Shown piece by piece: positions 33,613 to 41,271 of a DNA stretch of 46,434 bases. This DNA is from Dermabacter indicis (GTDB lineage Bacteria > Actinomycetota > Actinomycetes > Actinomycetales > Dermabacteraceae), in the NCBI GenBank assembly GCA_001403775.1, contig CYUG01000016.1:4487-50920 (forward strand). Direction: 5' to 3'. Each line of letters opens with the position of its first letter. Within the stretch, counting starts at the first letter, position 1. A program made the translations under genes and the position numbers. Under the pieces are notes generated by a model, which saw nothing but the letters and a program-made list of their open reading frames with translations, ran no database searches and was not told the origin of the DNA.

Positions 33613-36600
33613 GCGCGCTTCACCCGCACCGTGACGCTCGCGCCAGTGATCTTCTCCGTCGTCTCGAAGTCGGCGCCCGCAAGAGCCCCCTTGCCGTACG
33701 CGAGGCTCGTCGCGAGCACCTCGTGGGCAACGAGCTTCTCAAACGCACGGACGGCTTCGAGAACACTCTCGGGACCCGCAACGCCGAGGGTGATGCGATC
33801 CGAAACGTCGAAGCCCGCCTCGCGGCGCGCCGACTGCACGACGCGCACGACATCGCGCGCGAGCCCCTCGGCCTCGAGCTCGGCGCTCACGCGAGTATCG
33901 AGCACAATGAAATCGCCTCCGCGAAGCACGCCGATCGCGCGCCCTTCGGTATCGGAACTCTCCCCGGCAACGAGGTCGAGCGTGTACTCACCCTCGACAA
34001 GCTCGAGTCCACCTGAGGTGACGGTGCCGTCATCGGCGACGCTCCAGTCGCCGCTCTTCGCGCCCTTGATCGCTCGCTGCACATCTTTGCCGAGGCGCGG
34101 TCCAGCGGCGCGCGCATTCACACTCAAGCGCTGCTCGACGCCCATCTTTCCGGCTTCCTCGCTCGCCACATCGAGCAGGCGCACGGCCTTGACGTTGAGC
34201 TCATCGCGCACGATGTCCGTGAACGGCTCGAGGCGCGCGGCATCCGCCGCCACGACCGTGAGCTCCGCGAGCGGGAGGCGGGCGCGCAGGCCCTCCTTCT
34301 TGCGCAGCGCGTTGCCCTGCGACGCCACCTGACGCACGGTGTCCATCTCCTCGACGAGCGCGTCATCGACGGGGAACAGGGAAGCGTCGGGCCAATCGGT
34401 GAGGTGCACGCTGCGTTCGCCCGTGAGCTCGCGGTAGATTTCCTCGGTCACGAGCGGGAGCAACGGCGCGGCCACGCGCACGAGGGTTTCGAGGCACGTG
34501 CGCAGCGTGTCGATCGCGGCCTCGTCCCCCTCCCAGAAGCGCTCGCGCGAACGACGCACGTACCAGTTAGTGAGCATGTCGAGGTATTGGGCGATCGCCT
34601 CGCCGGCATCGGCAACCCTGAGCTCGTCGAGGCAGTTCTGCGCCTCGCCCACGAGCTGCCCCGTGCGGGCGAGGAGGTAGCGATCCATGACGTCCTCGGA
34701 GTCATAGCGGATCTTGGCCTCGTAGCCGGTCGGGCGACCGTCGGCATCCTTCTCACCCGCTGCGTTCGCGTACAGAGCAAGGAAGTACCACGTGTTCCAC
34801 AGCGGAAGAACCGCGGTGCGCACGGCGTCGCGGATGTTGCTCTCCGCGACAATGAGGTTGCCGCCGCGGAGGATCGGGGAGGTCATGAGGAACCAGCGCA
34901 TCGCGTCGGCACCGTAGGCCTCATACATCTCGCGCACGTCCGGGTAGTTCCTGAGCGACTTCGACATCTTGTTGCCGTCGTCGCCAAGCACGATGCCGTG
35001 GCAAATCACGTTCTTGAACGCCGGGCGATCGAACAGGGAGGTCGCGAGCACGTGCATGACGTAGAACCAGCCGCGGGTCTGGCCGATGTACTCGACGATG
35101 AAGTCCGCCGGATTGTGCGAGTCGAACCATTCCTGGTTCTCGAACGGATAGTGGACCTGCGCAAACGGCATCGAACCCGAGTCGAACCACACGTCGAAGA
35201 TGTCTTCGATGCGGCGCATGGTCGACCTGCCCGTCGGATCATCGGGGTTCGGGCGCGTGAGGTCGTCGATGTACGGGCGGTGGAGGTTGACCTCGCCGTT
35301 CTCATCGCGGGGAAGCTCACCGAAGGCTTCCTCGAGCTCCGCGAGCGAGCCGTATACCTCGATGCGCGGGTAGTTCGGGTCGTCGCTCTTCCACACGGGG
35401 ATCGGCGTGCCCCAGTAGCGGTTACGCGAGATCGCCCAGTCGCGGGCGCCCTCGAGCCACTTGCCGAACTGGCCGTTCTTGACGTTGCCGGGAACCCAGT
35501 TAATCTCTTGGTTCAGCTCGAGCATGCGCTCGCGCTGATCGGCCACCTTCACGAACCACGAACCCACGGCTTTGTAGATGAGGGGGTTGCGGCAGCGCCA
35601 GCAGTGCGGGTAGCTGTGCACGTAACTCTTCTCCTGGAAGAGTCGCCCGTCGCCCTGGAGCAGGCGAATGATCGGGCGGTTGGCCTCGAACACCTGGAGG
35701 CCCACGATCGAATCGAGTGCGGTCCCGCGGAAGGTCTCGAGGAACTTCGCACCCTCGTCGACGCTCACGACGACCGGGATGCCGTACTCGGCATTGATCT
35801 TCTGGTCATCTTCACCGTAGGCGGTCGCCTGGTGCACAACGCCGGTACCGTCACTCGTCGACACGTAGTCGGCAACGGTGATGATCCATGCCTTTTCGAG
35901 GCCCCACTTTTCGCGGTCCTTCGCGTACACGTCCCACAGCGGTGTGTACTCGACGTATTCGAGTTCGGAACCCCGGTAGGTGCGCTCGCCGAGGGCCGCG
36001 AGAACATCATCCGCGCTGTCGTAGCCAAGCTCCTTCGCGAACGCCCCCGCGAGCTCCTTCGCGAGAAGGTAGGTTGCGCCGCCTGCGGGGGTGCCGTCGG
36101 CACTGCCGTTCGGGCCTGTCGGAACGGTCACGTACTCGACCTCCGGGCCCACCGCGAGCGAGAAGTTCGTGGGCAGGGTCCACGGGGTCGTGGTCCACGC
36201 GAGCGCCGTCACGCCCTCGAGATCAAGTTCCTTCGCCTTGTCGCCGGCGAGCGGGAACGTCACGACAACCGAGGCGTCCTGGCGATCCTTGTACACATCA
36301 TCATCCATGCGCAGCTCGTGGCTGCTGAGCGGGGTTTGATCAACCCAGCAGTACGGGAGAACCTTATAGCCCTCGTACGCGCGGTCCTTGTCGTAGAGCT
36401 GCTTGAACGCCCACAGAACCGATTCCATGAACGTCACGTCGAGCGTCTTGTAGTCGTTGTCGAAATCGACCCAGCGCGCCTGGCGCGTCACGTAGTCGAT
36501 CCACTCGTTCGCGTAGGTGAGAACCGAGCCGCGTGCCGCGTTGTTGAACGCCTTAACGCCCATCTCTTCGATCTCGCGCTTTTCGGTGAGGCCGAGTTCT

Positions 36601-36908
36601 TCCATCGCGGCGAGTTCGGCGGGCAGACCGTGCGTGTCCCAGCCGAAGCGTCGCTCGACGAGGTTGCCGCGCATCGTGCGGTAACGCGGAACGACGTCCT
36701 TCGCGTAGCCGGTGAGGAGGTGGCCGTAGTGCGGCAGACCGTTCGCGAACGGCGGGCCGTCGTAAAACACGAATTCTTCGGCTCCTTCGCGGCGGCGAAT
36801 GGACTCGGCGAACGTGTCGTCTTCCTTCCAGAAGGCGAGCACCTCTTCCTCGAGCTTCGGAAGGTTCGGCGAACTCGTGAGGCTCTTACCGTTCTTGGGG
36901 TATGCCAT
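33609..36908 (-). CDS. ileS: Isoleucyl-tRNA synthetase, eukaryotic-like type
   Basis: Charges tRNA-Ile. 1099 residues, of the long type. HYGH at residues 60-63 in FANGLPHYGHLLTGY is the type 2 form of the class I HIGH motif. KMSKS is in GNKMSKSLRNYPDV near residue 646. The CP1 editing domain (about 190-400), the anticodon-binding region and a C-terminal extension are all present. Type 2 enzymes are typically insensitive to mupirocin, which is expected here by family but not shown. ATG 36908 has GAGGAG 6 bases upstream. A T-box leader precedes the gene. Its stop overlaps that of the lipase gene (CTAA). Confidence 0.97.
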   Translation of the reverse strand: MAYPKNGKSLTSSPNLPKLEEEVLAFWKEDDTFAESIRRREGAEEFVFYDGPPFANGLPHYGHLLTGYAKDVVPRYRTMRGNLVERRFGWDTHGLPAELAAMEELGLTEKREIEEMGVKAFNNAARGSVLTYANEWIDYVTRQARWVDFDNDYKTLDVTFMESVLWAFKQLYDKDRAYEGYKVLPYCWVDQTPLSSHELRMDDDVYKDRQDASVVVTFPLAGDKAKELDLEGVTALAWTTTPWTLPTNFSLAVGPEVEYVTVPTGPNGSADGTPAGGATYLLAKELAGAFAKELGYDSADDVLAALGERTYRGSELEYVEYTPLWDVYAKDREKWGLEKAWIITVADYVSTSDGTGVVHQATAYGEDDQKINAEYGIPVVVSVDEGAKFLETFRGTALDSIVGLQVFEANRPIIRLLQGDGRLFQEKSYVHSYPHCWRCRNPLIYKAVGSWFVKVADQRERMLELNQEINWVPGNVKNGQFGKWLEGARDWAISRNRYWGTPIPVWKSDDPNYPRIEVYGSLAELEEAFGELPRDENGEVNLHRPYIDDLTRPNPDDPTGRSTMRRIEDIFDVWFDSGSMPFAQVHYPFENQEWFDSHNPADFIVEYIGQTRGWFYVMHVLATSLFDRPAFKNVICHGIVLGDDGNKMSKSLRNYPDVREMYEAYGADAMRWFLMTSPILRGGNLIVAESNIRDAVRTAVLPLWNTWYFLALYANAAGEKDADGRPTGYEAKIRYDSEDVMDRYLLARTGQLVGEAQNCLDELRVADAGEAIAQYLDMLTNWYVRRSRERFWEGDEAAIDTLRTCLETLVRVAAPLLPLVTEEIYRELTGERSVHLTDWPDASLFPVDDALVEEMDTVRQVASQGNALRKKEGLRARLPLAELTVVAADAARLEPFTDIVRDELNVKAVRLLDVASEEAGKMGVEQRLSVNARAAGPRLGKDVQRAIKGAKSGDWSVADDGTVTSGGLELVEGEYTLDLVAGESSDTEGRAIGVLRGGDFIVLDTRVSAELEAEGLARDVVRVVQSARREAGFDVSDRITLGVAGPESVLEAVRAFEKLVAHEVLATSLAYGKGALAGADFETTEKITGASVTVRVKRA

Positions 36909-36924
36909 GCGCGCTCCTCGGCGT

Positions 36925-37160
36925 TGTGCGTGACCCGGGGCCACGACCTAACTGTTTGGTCTTCGGGCCCGAGGGCGCTCGAGGGCGCGGTACCACCTCG
37001 GTTAGCGCCAGGCTCGCGGGGCTTCGCCGTGCGCTCACTCATTCCTCAGCTGTGACGGGCTGGTCCCGGCGGGTTCTACTTGGCGGCGTGGGTGTCGTTT
37101 TCCGACGCTCGCCGTTCTTCCCGCGGCTTCCCGGTGATGGCCGGATCGACGCCGTTTGAG
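36925..37160 (-). promoter_or_regulatory. T-box riboswitch of ileS (translational type)
   Basis: In the 235-base leader the minus strand shows CCGG-CCATCA-CCGG, a short stem I with specifier ATC (37138-37136) for isoleucine. It is followed by the conserved AGTAGAACC segment and, near 36987-36999, the T-box core AGGTGGTACCGCG, whose TGGT pairs with the ACCA end of uncharged tRNA-Ile. No terminator U-run follows. GAGGAG just before the ATG is instead the likely controlled site, so regulation would be by freeing the ribosome-binding site. This matches the short translational T-boxes known for actinobacterial ileS. Confidence 0.9.
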
Positions 37161-37163
37161 ATC

Positions 37164-37186
37164 AAAAATATCACGCCTTGAGCGTG
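37164..37186 (-). terminator. Weak intrinsic terminator overlapping the end of the 37171 gene
   Basis: Minus strand CACGC-TCAAG-GCGTG followed by ATATTTTTG. The 5-bp stem includes the stop codon of the small membrane gene. It would end the PspC transcript just before the ileS leader. TATTTT within it could also serve as the ileS -10 element, so the two roles are hard to separate. Confidence 0.45.
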
Positions 37187-37395
37187 GGCGTTTCACTTTC
37201 GTGATCGTCGTCGCGTGCGGCGGAGCGCGGCCGATCGAAAGAACCGAGCAGCATGCATACGCACAGGATCACGATGATGCCCGCGGCGGTCACCCATGAG
37301 GGCATCGCCCCACCGAGGATGAGCACGAGAGCAAGGAAAGCGGTCATCGCGACGAGGAAAACCCCGAGGGCGAATGATGTGGAATCGCGTGTCAT
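37171..37395 (-). CDS. Small two-helix membrane protein, unknown
   Basis: 74 residues with two membrane helices (about 9-29 and 32-51) and a charged tail (DRPRSAARDDDHESE). It overlaps the end of the PspC/LiaF-like gene as ATGA, so it is probably translated from the same mRNA. A small membrane partner encoded behind a PspC protein is common in actinobacterial PspC clusters, and a role as an accessory of the stress-sensing complex is plausible but only inferred from position. It ends in a weak terminator. Confidence 0.75.
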   Translation of the reverse strand: MTRDSTSFALGVFLVAMTAFLALVLILGGAMPSWVTAAGIIVILCVCMLLGSFDRPRSAARDDDHESETPTLKA

Positions 37396-38825
37396 CGCTT
37401 CGCTCCTTCACGTACGTAGGTGACGTCCCCGAAGATCGTGCGGCCGTCGATTTGGATCGTCACGTGCGAGGGATCCCAGCGGCTGTACCCCTTCGCCTCA
37501 TCATTCGTGGTCGTGCCGAGAGTCGAGGCAAGGGTTGAGTTCACTCGCCAGTCCTCTTCGGGCAGGATCACTTCGATATTGCCCACGGGGCGATTGCACA
37601 TGATCGTGAGCGAGAGGTCCACGAGTAGCGGATCGGGTTCGCCGTTGGCGACCGCCCACGACGCGCGGGCTTCTTCATCCGTTGGGGGATCGCCGAGGTC
37701 GCTCAGATCGATGACGACAGGCCGCGACCATTCGCGGATTCCGCCGGGCGTGCATTCGAGGTAGGAACCGGGCTGGAACTCCTCGACGCTCATGTAGATC
37801 GGGGTATTCCCACGCGAGTCGGTAAGGCGCACCCACGCCACGGACACGGAGAAAACAAGAAGAGAGGCGATGCCGAACGCGAGGATCTGGCGGCTGCGCT
37901 TGCCGCGCGCTCCCGCGATGATGAGCACCGTGCCCGAGGCGAGCGCGATCGCGGCGGCGCCTACGCCCACGCGCGGGATTACCTCGAGCGGGCCATTCGG
38001 GTTGAGCGCCGGGAACAGGCCCGGGAGGTAGCTCACAAGCGAGAACACGGCGACGCCGAGGAAGATGAACACCGCGAAGAGCCACAGAACCGTGCGACCA
38101 CGCATCGCCTGCGCGGCACCCGCATCGGCTGCGCCCGGGCCAAAAAGATCGCTCTCCACTCCCCACGCACCGGGGGCTTCCCGGCGAAGCCGCGCGAGGG
38201 TGCGAAGTGCCTGGCGTTCATCAATGATGCCGGCCTGCTCGGCGAGGCGCATAAACAGATACGTGGTGCGCGCACGGCTTGCGCGCCACCCGCCCCACAC
38301 GACGATCACGCCGAGCACAAGGCTGATGGGCACGAGGAAGGCGAGAACGATCGGTGCGTAGGCAACGTAGGCCCACACGATTGCGACGCCGAGGGCGAGC
38401 GCGGGGATCACGAGGAAAGCGACAATCAGGTCACCCGGCTGGGGGCGGCGGCGGAGGATCGCCCGTGCGGGGGTGTCGAAGCGCGCTTCCTCGACGCTCG
38501 GGCGAACCTCGGTTCCCCCGCGTGCACGCACTCGTTCGGGCCGCGGAAGCGCGAGGTAGAAAACGAGATACACGAAAAGGCCTGGGCCGAGGACCACGAG
38601 CGCGAGTGTCCAGATGCGCACGAGCCGCACGGGCAGCCCGTACGCGTGGGCAAGCGCGGTGCACACGCCAGCGGCGATTCCCTCACCGGGGCGGCGCGCA
38701 AGCCCGTAGCGGAGCGCAAACGTCGTGGCGTCGGATGTTGTCTGCGCAGTCGCGAACGCCGCGATCGTACGGTCGGGGCTCTCGGCCTCACGCGGAGGCT
38801 CGCGGTGCGCCGAGGATGATGTCAT
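37392..38825 (-). CDS. PspC-domain membrane protein with LiaF-like C-terminus
   Basis: 477 residues. A PspC domain occupies about 40-100 (RRPGEGIAAGVCTALAHAYG, then a membrane helix LVVLGPGLFVYLVFYLAL). More membrane segments follow in pairs: about 130-185, then four helices at about 240-345. The C-terminal about 110 residues form an extracytoplasmic domain with LiaF-like features: GNIEVILPEEDWRVNS and IQIDGRTIFGDVTYV. In LiaFSR systems LiaF restrains the kinase, so an inhibitory or sensing role is inferred. ATG 38825 is 14 bp from the ATG of the divergent kinase gene and lacks a ribosome-binding site. Confidence 0.85.
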   Translation of the reverse strand: MTSSSAHREPPREAESPDRTIAAFATAQTTSDATTFALRYGLARRPGEGIAAGVCTALAHAYGLPVRLVRIWTLALVVLGPGLFVYLVFYLALPRPERVRARGGTEVRPSVEEARFDTPARAILRRRPQPGDLIVAFLVIPALALGVAIVWAYVAYAPIVLAFLVPISLVLGVIVVWGGWRASRARTTYLFMRLAEQAGIIDERQALRTLARLRREAPGAWGVESDLFGPGAADAGAAQAMRGRTVLWLFAVFIFLGVAVFSLVSYLPGLFPALNPNGPLEVIPRVGVGAAAIALASGTVLIIAGARGKRSRQILAFGIASLLVFSVSVAWVRLTDSRGNTPIYMSVEEFQPGSYLECTPGGIREWSRPVVIDLSDLGDPPTDEEARASWAVANGEPDPLLVDLSLTIMCNRPVGNIEVILPEEDWRVNSTLASTLGTTTNDEAKGYSRWDPSHVTIQIDGRTIFGDVTYVREGAKR

Positions 38826-38839
38826 GCCACTATGGTCGC

Positions 38840-40249
38840 ATGAGCGAACTTCTCCAGCCGAGCGCAAGCGCGTGGACGCGCGAGCGTGCCGGCGCGGAGC
38901 TCACGGGTGTGTGCGCCGCTCTCGCCAAAGCCATGGGCGTTCCCGTCGCCGCCATTCGCGCCTTCTTTACCCTCGGCGGTCTCGCGCTCGCGTGCGTTCT
39001 TCCCGCAACTTTCCTTCTGCATCTCGCGCCCCTCGCGCTCTACGCGCTGCTCGGGATCGGCGGGAGCGTCATGCTCGTGTACGTGCTCGCGTGGTGGGCG
39101 CTCCCCCTCGACCTCGAACACGAGCGCGAGGTCCTCGCCGAACTTTCCAACGCACCGGTGCGTGGCAAGCCGAGCGTTCGCCAGGATGCCTTGACTCTCG
39201 CGGCCGGTCACACGCCCTTCGGGACGGCGGTGCGGTGGACCATCCTCGCGGGGATCGTGGGGGCCTCGGTCGCGATTGTGAGCGTAGGGGCCCTGCCCGC
39301 GCTCATTCCCGATCTGAGTATCGAGGGTCCCCTCGCGATCGGCGCGGGCATCCTTGCAGCCGGCATCGCGCTTGGCACCCTCCCGCTCTCGAGCGTCGAC
39401 ACGGCGCGTTGGACGGGGAGGGTGTCGAATCTTCCCCTCGCCGTGACGGGAGCCGTTCTCCTCGGCGGACTTCTGCTCGTGGGCGGGGCGCTCCTGATCG
39501 TCGGCGCACTCCTCGGCGTGCGCGCCATGGGCATCACCGCCTCGGTGACCCTCTTCTCGCTCCTTCTCGCGTCAATCCTCGTGGTGCCGTGGGCGCGGCG
39601 CCTGTGGGCGGGCATGCGCGAAGAATCCCGCGAGCGCGCACTCGCCGATCACCAGGCGGAAATCGCCTCGCACCTGCACGACTCGGTGCTCCAAACCCTC
39701 ACCGTGATCCAGCGCGAATCAACCCCGCCAGAGCGCATGAAGCATCTCGCACGTCAGCAGGAAGTCGAGCTTCGGCGCTGGCTTTACGGGAACATCACTC
39801 CTGCCTCCGCACCGCCGTACGCGACTGCGCGAGCTTCCGACGCTCCACCGCAGAGCCTTCGTGAGGCCGTAACAAGCATCGCGGAGGAGGCGGAGCGCGC
39901 GAACGAGGTGCCGATCGAGGTCGTGTGCGTGGGCGATGCCCCCTTCGCGCAGGGGTACCAGCCGCTCCTTCTCGCCCTTCGCGAGGCCACGAGCAATGCC
40001 GCGCGCCACGGCAAGGTCGGCGTGCAGGTGTTTCTCGATGCCACGGGCGAGAACATCGAAGTGTTCGTACGCGACCGCGGCGAAGGCTTCGATATGAACG
40101 CGATACCTGAGGGCCGCCTCGGGGTGCGCGAGTCTATCCTTGGACGCATGGCCCGCGCGGGCGGCTTCGCGAGCGTACGCGGTGCGATCGGCGGCGGCTG
40201 CGAAGTCACCCTCGTGCTCGAGAGACAGGAAAAGGAACGCCATGGCTGA
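38840..40249 (+). CDS. PspC-domain sensor histidine kinase (LiaS/NarX-type HisKA_3)
   Basis: 469 residues. The N-terminal PspC domain (about 15-95) contains RAGAELTGVCAALAKAMGVP and two membrane helices. Then come about four more helices (132-155, 163-183, 200-225, 232-252). The HisKA_3 dimerisation helix has the phosphorylated His280 in ASHLHDSVLQTL. The ATPase domain has Asn386 (LREATSNAARHG) and the G1 box RDRGEGFD. No large extracytoplasmic sensor is present, so the PspC and membrane region probably senses the envelope or a partner. The response-regulator gene overlaps by 8 bp. It is divergent from the PspC/LiaF-like gene, 14 bp between start codons, and has no ribosome-binding site. Confidence 0.92.
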   Translation: MSELLQPSASAWTRERAGAELTGVCAALAKAMGVPVAAIRAFFTLGGLALACVLPATFLLHLAPLALYALLGIGGSVMLVYVLAWWALPLDLEHEREVLAELSNAPVRGKPSVRQDALTLAAGHTPFGTAVRWTILAGIVGASVAIVSVGALPALIPDLSIEGPLAIGAGILAAGIALGTLPLSSVDTARWTGRVSNLPLAVTGAVLLGGLLLVGGALLIVGALLGVRAMGITASVTLFSLLLASILVVPWARRLWAGMREESRERALADHQAEIASHLHDSVLQTLTVIQRESTPPERMKHLARQQEVELRRWLYGNITPASAPPYATARASDAPPQSLREAVTSIAEEAERANEVPIEVVCVGDAPFAQGYQPLLLALREATSNAARHGKVGVQVFLDATGENIEVFVRDRGEGFDMNAIPEGRLGVRESILGRMARAGGFASVRGAIGGGCEVTLVLERQEKERHG

Positions 40250-40907
40250 GAACATTCGCGTGCTCGTAGTCGATGATCACCGGATCTTCGCCTCGGGGGT
40301 GAGCGAGGAACTCAGCCGACTCGGGGATATCGAGATCGTGGGGATTGCTCTCACGGTGGAGGAAGCGATCGAGAAGGCGCACGAGCTGCGCCCCGAGGTG
40401 GTGCTCCTCGACGTGCACCTCCCGGGCGGCAATGGCGGCGGCGGTGCGGAGGTTGCCGAAGCTCTCGAGTCGCTTACGACCGACGCGGGTGAGCCTGTGC
40501 GCTGCCTCGCCCTCTCAGTCTCCGATGCCGAGGTCGATGTGATCGCCGTGATCCGCGCGGGGGCGCGCGGCTACGTCACGAAGTCCACGACAGGCGAAGA
40601 GCTCGCTGAAGCGCTCCACAAGATCGCCGAAGGCGACGCGGTGTTCTCGCCGCGCCTCGCCGGTTTCGTGCTCGATGCGTTTCGCGGCCAAACGCCGTCG
40701 ATCCCGAGCGAGATGGATCTGCTGAGCCCTCGCGAGCAGGAAGTCATGAAGCTCATTGCACGCGGCCACACGTACCGCGAGGCAGCCTCGGCGCTTTTCA
40801 TTTCGGATCGCACGATCGAAACCCACGTGTCCAACGTTCTCAAGAAACTTCAGCTCACGAACCGCTACGAGCTCTCGCGCTGGGCGCGCGACAAGCGCGT
40901 GATCTAA
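40242..40907 (+). CDS. LuxR/NarL-family response regulator
   Basis: 221 residues. Receiver domain with Asp11, Asp12 in VLVVDDHRIF, phosphorylatable Asp57 in LLDVHLPGG, Thr/Ser and Lys in GYVTKSTTGEE. A glycine-rich loop (GGNGGGG) follows the phospho-Asp. The LuxR-type HTH is at about 156-205: LSPREQEVMKLIARGHTYRE and SDRTIETHVSNVLKKL. It overlaps the kinase gene and is its cognate partner. ATG 40242 has AAGGA 5 bases upstream. Targets are unknown; by analogy with LiaR, the divergent PspC/LiaF-like gene is the first candidate. Confidence 0.95.
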   Translation: MAENIRVLVVDDHRIFASGVSEELSRLGDIEIVGIALTVEEAIEKAHELRPEVVLLDVHLPGGNGGGGAEVAEALESLTTDAGEPVRCLALSVSDAEVDVIAVIRAGARGYVTKSTTGEELAEALHKIAEGDAVFSPRLAGFVLDAFRGQTPSIPSEMDLLSPREQEVMKLIARGHTYREAASALFISDRTIETHVSNVLKKLQLTNRYELSRWARDKRVI

Positions 40908-40986
40908 GCTTGTGTGTCATGCTTGAGGGCGTTCACCCCTCATGATGCTTCGCCACTCGTGATGCTTCGCAACAAGGAGATTTTCC

Positions 40987-41262
40987 GTGGGTCTTTTCGA
41001 TAAGGAACCGTTCACCGCCACCGCGACCAAGTCCAACGTGACCGTGGAGGTTGACGAGGACACGTCACTCCTCCAGGCGCTTCTCGATGCCGGTGTGCCC
41101 ATGAAGTATTCGTGCGAGGGTGGCACGTGCGGCACGTGCGTCGTTCCGCTCGTGAAGGGCGAGGTTGAGTACGAGAACGAGTACCTCGAGGAAGACGAGC
41201 ACGGCAAGCGCATCGCCTGCTGCGTGGATCGCGGCGTGGGCCACATCGAGGTGGAGGCCTAA
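40987..41262 (+). CDS. [2Fe-2S] plant-type ferredoxin
   Basis: 91 residues of the beta-grasp 2Fe-2S family. Cluster ligands are C43, C48 and C51 (YSCEGGTCGTC) and C78 or C79 (RIACCV). The GTG start at 40987 has AAGGAG 8 bases upstream. It is an electron carrier; no reductase or oxygenase partner is coded next to it, so the pathway is open. It lies 79 bp after the response regulator on the same strand. A small TGAGGG/CCCTCA hairpin in that gap (about 40923-40943) might be a weak terminator, so co-regulation with the two-component genes is uncertain. Confidence 0.9.
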   Translation: MGLFDKEPFTATATKSNVTVEVDEDTSLLQALLDAGVPMKYSCEGGTCGTCVVPLVKGEVEYENEYLEEDEHGKRIACCVDRGVGHIEVEA

Positions 41263-41271
41263 GCACCCCCA

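Noticed and set aside
34404-37055. An 883-codon open frame opposite ileS
   Set aside because: Pure mirror of the ileS reading frame, including through the T-box region, with no ribosome-binding site and no recognisable domain.
40943-40970. Direct repeat TGATGCTTCGC, twice with a 17-base period, before the ferredoxin gene
   Set aside because: Only two copies and short; it could be a slip duplication in a small intergenic gap. No CRISPR-like regularity.
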